Below, piece by piece: positions 1-5,150 of a stretch of 6,887 bases of DNA; the first letter of the stretch is position 1; the number at the start of each line of letters is the position of its first letter. The notes under the pieces were generated by a model. The model was not told where the DNA came from and searched no databases. It worked only from the letters and a program-made list of their open reading frames with translations. The DNA comes from Acidobacteriota bacterium (GTDB lineage Bacteria > Acidobacteriota > Terriglobia > Bryobacterales > Bryobacteraceae), in contig CANIFK010000284.1 in the NCBI GenBank assembly GCA_947466555.1, forward strand, positions 1 through 6,887, read 5' to 3'. The position numbers and the translations under genes were made by a program.

Positions 1-942
1 AGTGGTCTGGTGGGCGAGGCCGGGGAAGGGCGGGTAGAGTTCGGTGGGGACGCCGTTGGTGACGCGCGTTAGCCTGTTGAAGCGGGTCAGCACGAAGAAT
101 GTGCGGCCGTCGCCGGAGATCATGACTTCCTGGATGGGGTCGGGGGATTCGTAGATTTGGTTGGACGAGAGGAGGGTCACGCGGCGGTCGTCGTGGATGA
201 GGATTTCATCGCCGTTAGCCGAGGGGGAGAAGCCGGTGAGCGGGGTTGCCGAGCGATAGATTTCGCGCAGCGGGTTGAGCTGATAGAGGGTTGATTGTGT
301 CAGCGCGAAGAGCTTCTGGCCATCGGGGAGGATCGCCGCCGAGAGGACTTGATCGGGGAGGGAAAATTCGGTTTTGGTGGTGGCTGTGACGAGGGTGACG
401 GCGCTGCGGTTGTCCACGGCGTTGGTGAGGAGCGCGCCGTCGTCGGCAATGGCGTAGACGGAGTGGAGCGGGTTGAGAGGAGGGAGCGTGGTGGTGGCGC
501 CGGAGTCGATGTCGATCAGGCGGGCGGCGAGGTTTGGGAAGCCAGCGTCGAAGAGCCAGCGGCCGTTGCGGCTGAGGCGTTGGGTGACGCCCTGAGCCTT
601 GTATGCAAAGGGCCTTCCGTTGCGGGTGAGGGTGACGGCATTGCGGGGGATCCATATCATGCAGCTTCCGAAGCAGGGGGAGTAGGTGACCATGCCGCGG
701 GTTTGGCCGTCGGCGGAGAGGAGGGGGGACTGGGGCTGGATGGCCAGGAAGGGGTCGGCGGCGCGGAAGAGTTCCAGCGGGGCCTGGGGCGTGTAGGCGT
801 AGAGGCGGCTGAGACGGACGGGGTCGGCGGGGGTGCCGTAGGTGGAGAGGAATTGGAGTTCGGAGCCGTCGGCGTTAGTGGCGAGGTTGCTGATCTGGGC
901 GGGCAGCGCGGCTGCCGCGAGGAATACGAGTACGTACCTCAT
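1..942 (-). CDS. Secreted beta-propeller-like protein, partial (3' end beyond left edge)
   Basis: Reading the minus strand from the ATG at 942 gives an open frame of 314 residues that leaves the window without a stop. The N-terminus (MRYVLVFLAAAALPA, then Q16) is a short signal peptide with one basic residue, a hydrophobic core and an A-Q cleavage site, so the product is probably exported. The mature part has recurring x-x-[DN]-G turns at about residues 23-26, 76-79, 124-127, 166-169, 205-208, 241-244 and 276-279, each followed by a hydrophobic strand. This is the pattern of TolB/PD40- or WD40-type propeller blades. No catalytic motif is visible. The start lies 19 bp after the recQ stop, with only a weak, very close GAGG, so it may be read through from recQ. 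Secreted proteins of Solibacter-like bacteria often end in a TIGR03437 domain; whether this one does is outside the window. Specific function not recognised. Confidence 0.8.
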   Translation of the reverse strand, partial: MRYVLVFLAAAALPAQISNLATNADGSELQFLSTYGTPADPVRLSRLYAYTPQAPLELFRAADPFLAIQPQSPLLSADGQTRGMVTYSPCFGSCMIWIPRNAVTLTRNGRPFAYKAQGVTQRLSRNGRWLFDAGFPNLAARLIDIDSGATTTLPPLNPLHSVYAIADDGALLTNAVDNRSAVTLVTATTKTEFSLPDQVLSAAILPDGQKLFALTQSTLYQLNPLREIYRSATPLTGFSPSANGDEILIHDDRRVTLLSSNQIYESPDPIQEVMISGDGRTFFVLTRFNRLTRVTNGVPTELYPPFPGLAHQTT

Positions 943-961
943 GGCCTCAGAATAGCCGACC

Positions 962-2449
962 TTAGGACTCGAGCGCGGTAAACAATGCCTCTAGAATTTC
1001 CTCGCCATATTTACGTACTTTCTGCGGGCCGATGCCGGGGATCAGCAGCAGATCCTCCATCGTCACCGGGCGGCGTAGAAGCAGTTCGGCCAACGTTCGA
1101 TCATGCAGAATCACATACGGCGCCACGCGATGGCGGCGGGCCATATCGCGGCGCCACGCCTTCAACGCGCCCAGTTTGGAGTCGTCCAGCTCGGCCTTGT
1201 AGATGATGCTGCGCGCGGGTTTGCTGTCGTCCTTCTGCAGCCAATCGGGCAGGCCGGCGCAGACGTCGCAATCCCCGCATTTGTCCCAGGCCTTGGGCGT
1301 TTCGCCGAAGTATTCGCAGATCTGCCGCATCCGGCAGGTCTCGTTTTCGACGAGGTTTTTGACGGCGTGATACCGCTGCCAGGCCGCGTCCTTGTTGTTC
1401 TGATCCTCCATCTGATCGATGAAGTGAACCAGGATGCCGATGTCCCCGCGGGACCACAGCAGCAGGCAATCGGCCGGCTGGCTGTCGCGCCCGGCGCGCC
1501 CGGCTTCCTGATAATACTGCTCCGGACTTTTGGGCAGCGAGAGATGAATAACGCACCGCACGTCGGGCTTGTTGATGCCCAGCCCGAACGCCAGCGTGCC
1601 CACCATCACATCCGCTTCCCCGTTCATCCACTGTTCCTGGTTCGTCCGGCGGGAATCGGTGTCCATCTTGCCGTGGTAGCAGAGCGCGGGAATGCCACGA
1701 TCATTCAGCATCGCCGTAGTTTCTTCCACCATTTTGATGGTGGAGGCATAGACGATGATCGACTCGCCCTTGTGGTGGCGAATCGCACGCAACAACAGCT
1801 TTTCCTTGTCCTTTTTCGCCGACTCGCGGACGTAGTAGCGCAGGTTGCGCCGCGCGAAACTGGTGATGAAAGTGCGTGGCTGGCGGAGCTTTAGCTGCGT
1901 CAGAATGTCGTGTCGTACCTTGCGCGTGGCCGAAGCCGTGAAGGCGGCAATGGGTGCGTCCGGAAAGTGGTCGCGCAGCAGTTGCAGCTGGCGATACTCC
2001 GGCCGGAACTCGTGGCCCCATTCGGAAATGCAGTGCGCCTCATCGACCGCGAAGAAGCCCGGATTAGCCTGCGTCAGCCATTCGGTGGTGCTGGGCACGG
2101 CCAGCCGTTCGGGCGAAAGATAAAGCAGTTTCAGCTCGTTCCGGTAGATCTTGCGGAAGACCTCTTTGCGTTCCTCGGCGTCCTGCGATGAGTTAAGAAC
2201 GGCCGCCGAAACGCCCAGCTGAGCCAGTTGCGACGCCTGGTCCTGCATCAGCGCGATGAGCGGACTGATCACCACGCACAGCCGCCCGCTGACGATGGCG
2301 GGCAGTTGGTAGCAGAGCGATTTCCCGCCGCCCGTGGGCATCACAACGGCAACATCGTGCCCGTCGAGGATGCTCTGCACAATCTCCTGCTGCTTGGGGC
2401 GGAAGCTATCGTAGCCCCAGTATTCGCGCAGCGTGTCGTGGAGGTCCAA
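962..2449 (-). CDS. recQ: RecQ-family ATP-dependent DNA helicase lacking the winged-helix domain
   Basis: A 3'-5' superfamily 2 DNA helicase for replication-fork and recombination repair, acting in the cytoplasm. All core motifs are present: motif 0 (F16-R-P-K-Q20), Walker A (P38-T-G-G-G-K-S44), Ia (SPLIALMQDQ, 62-71), DEAH box (D136-E-A-H139) followed by the RecQ aromatic loop (ISEWGHEFRPEY), III (TASAT, 171-175), V (FGLGINKPDVR) and VI (Q314-E-A-G-R-A-G-R-D322). The zinc site is C372 with C391, C394 and C397. An HRDC domain spans about 423-490 (LLLIPGIGPQKVRKYG). At 495 residues it is about 110 shorter than E. coli RecQ, and only some 25 residues separate zinc site and HRDC, so the winged-helix (RQC) domain is missing. 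The start is TTG at 2449: the next ATG would be inside Walker A. An AAGG overlapping the upstream stop is a weak ribosome site. The gene lies 6 bp after the HTH-TPR gene and in the same frame. Confidence 0.95.
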   Translation of the reverse strand: MDLHDTLREYWGYDSFRPKQQEIVQSILDGHDVAVVMPTGGGKSLCYQLPAIVSGRLCVVISPLIALMQDQASQLAQLGVSAAVLNSSQDAEERKEVFRKIYRNELKLLYLSPERLAVPSTTEWLTQANPGFFAVDEAHCISEWGHEFRPEYRQLQLLRDHFPDAPIAAFTASATRKVRHDILTQLKLRQPRTFITSFARRNLRYYVRESAKKDKEKLLLRAIRHHKGESIIVYASTIKMVEETTAMLNDRGIPALCYHGKMDTDSRRTNQEQWMNGEADVMVGTLAFGLGINKPDVRCVIHLSLPKSPEQYYQEAGRAGRDSQPADCLLLWSRGDIGILVHFIDQMEDQNNKDAAWQRYHAVKNLVENETCRMRQICEYFGETPKAWDKCGDCDVCAGLPDWLQKDDSKPARSIIYKAELDDSKLGALKAWRRDMARRHRVAPYVILHDRTLAELLLRRPVTMEDLLLIPGIGPQKVRKYGEEILEALFTALES

Positions 2450-2455
2450 GGTGCC

Positions 2456-3352
2456 TTAAGGCCGCATCAAAACCGGCTTGGCGCCGGTGACGATGGTGGA
2501 CTGCTTGATCTTATCGATCTCGCGGCGCGCGATTTGCGCCCACTGGGACGAGGGGTCGATTTTCAGATACGTCTGCCAGTGGCTGAGCGCCTTCATCATG
2601 TCGCCCTGGCCCTGGTGGAGGAGCGCTAGATTGTAGTGCGCGTCGGCGTACTGCGGCTGAATGCGCAGGGCGGCGTGGTAGTGGACGTAGGCGCGGTCGG
2701 GGTCGCTTCGTTCGTCGTACAGGTTACCCAAGTTGTAGTGAGCCAGCGAGTAATTCGGATCGGCCTCAACAGCCGCACGGTAGTACTGCTCGCTCTTCTG
2801 CCACTCGCGCTTATGAAAATAGATCGTGCCCAGGTTCACCAGCGCGCCGGCGGCGTTCGGGTTCAACTCAATGGCCTTCACGTAGGCGTCGATAGCTTCA
2901 TCCACGGGGGCGTTCGACTGCTCCAACTCAAGCCCCTTCTGAAACCAGAAGTCGGCCTGCTCCCGGTTGCGCTGCGGTTCATGGCGCGGGGCCAACGTGC
3001 GGGTCTTATCAGCCGTGTCGAAGTCGAAGAACATCTGGCCGGTCACCGGTTCAATCCGCTGACCGGAATACTGCACGCCAATCCGTTTACCTTCGGTGAA
3101 GATCTTAACGTCAGCCGGGCTCTGCCCCAGCCGGTCATGCAGCGATTGGAACGACTGCCGGATCCGGCGCGCCGGGATCTTCTGCTCCCGCAGGCTGTTC
3201 AGAGTACGAAGGGTGAGCAGGTCCGAGAAGGCGTAGTTATCCGCCGATGAAATGAGACCTTGCTTTTCCCAGTTCCGGAGCTGGCGCTCTTCGAGGGAAA
3301 GGACCCTGCAGATTTCCTTGCGAGTCCACGATTGTTGGGTGACCGGGGCCAC
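2456..3352 (-). CDS. MerR-type HTH and TPR-repeat fusion protein
   Basis: A 298-residue cytoplasmic protein. Residues about 8-75 form a MerR-like winged helix: W-T-R-K-E-I-C-R at 9-16, then LEERQLRNWEKQGLI and the second helix pair (SDLLTLRTLNSLREQKIPARRIRQSFQSL in parts). A linker (about 76-130) contains a short beta-rich segment (ADVKIFTEGKRIGVQYSGQ). Four TPRs follow, at about 133-166, 167-200, 201-234 and 235-268, with the usual A-x-x-N-L-G-x-x-Y and A-x-x-x-x-P-x-x-x-A-x-x-N-L positions. The family role is inferred as DNA-binding regulation with protein partners bound by the TPRs; the ligand or partner is unknown. The start is GTG at 3352, the first start in frame, and it leaves the HTH complete; no Shine-Dalgarno motif precedes it. 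The stop is 6 bp from the in-frame recQ start, so the two are likely translationally coupled. It may autoregulate through the spacer upstream. Confidence 0.9.
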   Translation of the reverse strand: MAPVTQQSWTRKEICRVLSLEERQLRNWEKQGLISSADNYAFSDLLTLRTLNSLREQKIPARRIRQSFQSLHDRLGQSPADVKIFTEGKRIGVQYSGQRIEPVTGQMFFDFDTADKTRTLAPRHEPQRNREQADFWFQKGLELEQSNAPVDEAIDAYVKAIELNPNAAGALVNLGTIYFHKREWQKSEQYYRAAVEADPNYSLAHYNLGNLYDERSDPDRAYVHYHAALRIQPQYADAHYNLALLHQGQGDMMKALSHWQTYLKIDPSSQWAQIARREIDKIKQSTIVTGAKPVLMRP

Positions 3353-3425
3353 GAAAAAAGCATAACACGCCCCCTTGTGGACTATATGTGGAAAACCCTC
3401 ATATGTTGTGGGTAAGTTCTAAGGT
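3353..3425 (-). promoter_or_regulatory. Candidate promoter and operator region for the HTH-TPR/recQ genes
   Basis: This 73-bp spacer follows the stop of the ThiF-like gene. On the minus strand, TATAGT (3386-3381) matches five of six bases of a -10 box and would start a transcript roughly 20 bases before the GTG at 3352. The -35 is poor (ACAACA at 17 bp). On the plus strand there are three same-direction DnaA-box-like 9-mers: TGTGGACTA (3376), TGTGGAAAA (3387) and TGTGGGTAA (3407). The last two each differ from TGTGNATAA at one base. A short dyad, ATATG (3384-3388) and CATAT (3400-3404), straddles the middle and could be a MerR-type operator. No hairpin-plus-T-run terminator is visible after the ThiF-like gene, so read-through from it is possible. 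Confidence 0.35.
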
Positions 3426-4445
3426 CTACGACCCTATGTACTTCGCGTACAGGCTCCGTGCCACTCCTACATCAATAGTTCCTTTAATGATGGCGCGGCC
3501 GTCGGGGAAGATGGTCATCTCATAAGGAGCGGGGAAGAAGCGGAGTGCGAACTCGTTGGCGCGGACGGGGGCGAGTTTCTCCAGCCGGGACTTCAATTCG
3601 ACGAGGTCGAGCGGCTTGGAGCGCTCATGGATCTGGACGGCATCGCGGCCGCAAAGGGAGATCGGGGCGCGCTTTTCACCGTTCAGGTAGGGGAACTCCG
3701 GGTCGGGTCCGCACGCGGGGCACTGAGGGTCGCGTGGAGGCTGGTCGATCTGACGGACCGACCCGTTCCATACGTCAATTGTAGTAATACGAAGGCGTGG
3801 CTGGTGACCGGAGAGCAGCTTGATCGCGTCGGCAGTCTGAATTGCCGCAATGGTGGCAGTGATGGACCCCAGCACGCCCGCCGTCTCGCAGGTCGGCTGG
3901 CCAGATTTCGGAGGTTCGGGGTAAAGACACTGCAGGCAGGCCGAGACGCCGGGAAGGATCGGCATACTGATCCCGTAGCTGCCCACCGCAGCACCGTAAA
4001 TCCATGGCTTATTGGTACTTAACGCGAATTCGTTGACCAGGTAGCGCGTCTCGAAGTTGTCGGTGGCATCCAGCAGCAGATCCGCCTCGCCAAGCAAGTC
4101 TTCTATATTTGTAGGATTCAAGTCAGTGATATGCGGTATGACCGTAGTGCCGGAGTTAATCCGCGCAATAGCACGAGCCGCCGCCGCCGCCTTGGGCATG
4201 TTGTCCCGCGCATCCTGCTCCTCAAACAGCCACTGCCGCTGCAGATTGGAGGGTTCGACATAGTCCCGATCCAGGATAATCAACGTTCCAACACCCGCCC
4301 GCGCCAACGCCGCCGCCTGAAAGGTACCCAGCGCACCACACCCAATGATCGCCACTTTCGACTGAAGTAGTTTTTCCTGCCCGGCTTCTCCGATCGGAGA
4401 GAAGAGAATCTGGCGGGAGTAACGTTCACGCTCTGCCGGGGTCAT
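3426..4445 (-). CDS. ThiF/MoeB/HesA-family adenylyltransferase (E1-like, Bacillus-ThiF type)
   Basis: An E1-like enzyme that adenylates the C-terminal glycine of a ubiquitin-like sulfur carrier such as ThiS or MoaD, for thiamine or molybdopterin synthesis. Visible residues: N-terminal RYSRQ (8-12), the nucleotide-binding loop G35-C-G-A-L-G40, acidic D59 and D61 followed by N67-L-Q-R-Q71, K85 in NMPKA, DATDN (126-130, with the catalytic Mg-binding Asp), a Cys in TCETAG (C186), and zinc pairs C170/C173 and C242/C245. After the zinc site, about 75 residues begin with LCGRDAVQI (264-272) and end with DGRAIIKGT (315-323). This tail is known to me from Bacillus-type ThiF rather than E. coli MoeB, and there is no rhodanese domain. 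No thiS, thiG, moaD or moaE lies in the window, so its carrier partner is undecided. The ATG at 4445 has no Shine-Dalgarno motif. It is divergent from the toxin-antitoxin genes across a 60-bp gap. Confidence 0.9.
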   Translation of the reverse strand: MTPAERERYSRQILFSPIGEAGQEKLLQSKVAIIGCGALGTFQAAALARAGVGTLIILDRDYVEPSNLQRQWLFEEQDARDNMPKAAAAARAIARINSGTTVIPHITDLNPTNIEDLLGEADLLLDATDNFETRYLVNEFALSTNKPWIYGAAVGSYGISMPILPGVSACLQCLYPEPPKSGQPTCETAGVLGSITATIAAIQTADAIKLLSGHQPRLRITTIDVWNGSVRQIDQPPRDPQCPACGPDPEFPYLNGEKRAPISLCGRDAVQIHERSKPLDLVELKSRLEKLAPVRANEFALRFFPAPYEMTIFPDGRAIIKGTIDVGVARSLYAKYIGS

Positions 4446-4469
4446 TTGGCTTTAGGGTAACATGGCGCC

Positions 4470-4498
4470 CTCGTGTACACGAGTGGTGTCGTGTACAC
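4470..4498. promoter_or_regulatory. Tandem palindromic operator of the toxin-antitoxin module
   Basis: CTCGTGTACACGAG (4470-4483) is a perfect 14-bp palindrome. Its core recurs 18 bp downstream: the 10-mer TCGTGTACAC occurs at 4471-4480 and 4489-4498, and the palindromic octamer GTGTACAC at 4473-4480 and 4491-4498. Ribbon-helix-helix antitoxins bind as dimers to short palindromes or tandem half sites next to their own promoter and repress it, more strongly with toxin bound. The position, 7 to 36 bp before the antitoxin ATG, fits that role. The element begins 25 bp from the divergent ThiF-like start, so binding could also affect that gene. Binding is inferred; the repeats are seen directly. 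Confidence 0.6.
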
Positions 4499-4499
4499 T
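4494..4499 (+). promoter_or_regulatory. Weak candidate -10 box for the toxin-antitoxin transcript
   Basis: TACACT matches four of six bases of TATAAT and lies inside the second operator copy. Transcription from it would begin at about 4506, which is the A of the antitoxin ATG, implying a leaderless mRNA. This agrees with the lack of any Shine-Dalgarno-like sequence just before that ATG. No convincing -35 is present. Low confidence. Confidence 0.25.
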
Positions 4500-4505
4500 A
4501 TCGAT

Positions 4506-4733
4506 ATGCTGAAGAACATCACGTTTTCGGTGGAAGAGGAAGTAATCGCCAAAGCTCGCGAAGCGGCGAAGAACCAAAACACTACGCTGAACGAACTGGT
4601 GCGGGAGTGGATCGGGCAGTATGCGGGCCGGCAGGAAAGACGGCAGGCCCTGGAAAAGATGTTTGACAAGCTTAAGGATCTCGACCTAAGCGGTCCCAAA
4701 CTAACGCGCGAAGAGATGAATGAGCGCCGGTAG
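4506..4733 (+). CDS. Ribbon-helix-helix antitoxin (VapB-like)
   Basis: A 75-residue antitoxin that should neutralise the PIN toxin encoded just downstream and repress their shared promoter. Residues 3-8 (NITFSV) are the DNA-contacting beta strand, about 9-23 helix A (EEEVIAKAREAAK), a short N-Q-N-T-T turn, and about 27-39 helix B (LNELVREWIGQYA). Together they form the ribbon-helix-helix fold. Residues 40-75 are charged and probably helical (RQERRQALEKMFDKLKDL, then LTREEMNERR), as expected for the part that wraps the toxin. I chose ATG at 4506 rather than the in-frame GTG at 4473: the family begins directly with M-x-K-N-I-T-F, and the GTG lies inside the operator palindrome. The end overlaps the toxin start by 14 bp. 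Which RHH subfamily it belongs to I cannot say. Confidence 0.85.
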   Translation: MLKNITFSVEEEVIAKAREAAKNQNTTLNELVREWIGQYAGRQERRQALEKMFDKLKDLDLSGPKLTREEMNERR

Positions 4734-5145
4734 AGCGTTCTTCGACACGAGCGTTCTGGTGTATTGCTTTGACCAGAAAGACGCGCGAAAGCGATTGATC
4801 GCGCATGCCCTGGTTCTGGAGCAGGGCTCATTGGAGGCTGGAGTGATTAGCTATCAGGTCCACCAGGAATTCACGTCGGTCGCCATTCGGCTCCTGCGGG
4901 AGGTATCCAAGGTTCGACGTATTCTCGCCGGATTTGAGCACCTGTCCTTAGGCCTGAAAACGGTGCCGCCGTCGGAGAAGCTCTTCCAGATGGCGATCGA
5001 TCTCTGGGACCGTTACTCCCTCGCCTGGTACGACGCACTAATCGTCGCAGCAGCCCTCGAAGGCCGCTGCGACGTCCTATACAGCGAAGATCTCCAGGAC
5101 GGCCTGGAGATCGACGGTTTACGAATTGTGAACCCGTTTCGCTGA
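4720..5145 (+). CDS. PIN-domain toxin (VapC-like ribonuclease)
   Basis: A 141-residue single PIN domain, the length usual for VapC-type toxins. These are Mg/Mn-dependent endoribonucleases that stop translation when the antitoxin is lost, commonly by cutting tRNA or rRNA; the RNA target here is unknown. The acidic active-site residues are all present: D9 in FFDTSVLVY, E50 in HQEFTSV, D105 in WYDALIVAAA, and D124 in LYSEDLQDG, with the conserved S/T of D-T-S after D9. The toxin therefore looks intact and active. The start codon lies 14 bp inside the antitoxin gene, with a weak purine run (GAAGAG, 4710-4715) before it, which points to translational coupling. The end of the gene contains a strong inverted repeat (5089-5112). 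The stop lies 5 bp from the stop of the convergent beta-helix gene. The family resembles the PIN group COG5573; that assignment is from memory. Confidence 0.88.
   Translation: MSAGRAFFDTSVLVYCFDQKDARKRLIAHALVLEQGSLEAGVISYQVHQEFTSVAIRLLREVSKVRRILAGFEHLSLGLKTVPPSEKLFQMAIDLWDRYSLAWYDALIVAAALEGRCDVLYSEDLQDGLEIDGLRIVNPFR
5089..5112. repeat. Perfect 10-bp inverted repeat in the toxin 3' coding end
   Basis: GATCTCCAGG (5089-5098) and CCTGGAGATC (5103-5112) are exact reverse complements with a four-base ACGG spacer, giving a stable hairpin in RNA from either strand. It encodes the E-D-L-Q-D-G-L-E-I segment that includes catalytic D124. No T-run follows on either side, so it is not a classical intrinsic terminator. 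It lies 31 bases before the toxin stop and about 40 bases beyond the beta-helix stop on the other strand, so it could slow or stop polymerases, or protect the 3' end. Confidence 0.5.
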
Positions 5146-5150
5146 AGCGC

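Noticed and set aside
295..981. 228-codon plus-strand frame opposite the secreted propeller gene
   Set aside because: Its product is a low-complexity run of G, E, V and A, as expected from the complement of C-rich codons. The minus-strand frame has a signal peptide and repeated blades.
1103..1894. 263-codon plus-strand frame inside recQ
   Set aside because: It lies entirely opposite conserved RecQ motifs, has no ribosome site and no recognisable domain.
3353..3360. Run of six T on the minus strand as a terminator for the ThiF-like gene
   Set aside because: No GC-rich hairpin precedes it. The nearest dyad is AT-rich and about 24 bases away.
4473..4505. GTG at 4473 as the antitoxin start
   Set aside because: It would add eleven residues encoded by the palindromic operator. 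The ribbon-helix-helix family begins directly at the MLKNITFS stretch.
4442..4831. 129-codon minus-strand frame over the antitoxin
   Set aside because: It covers the operator and the RHH gene and has no domain; the RHH-PIN pair explains the region.
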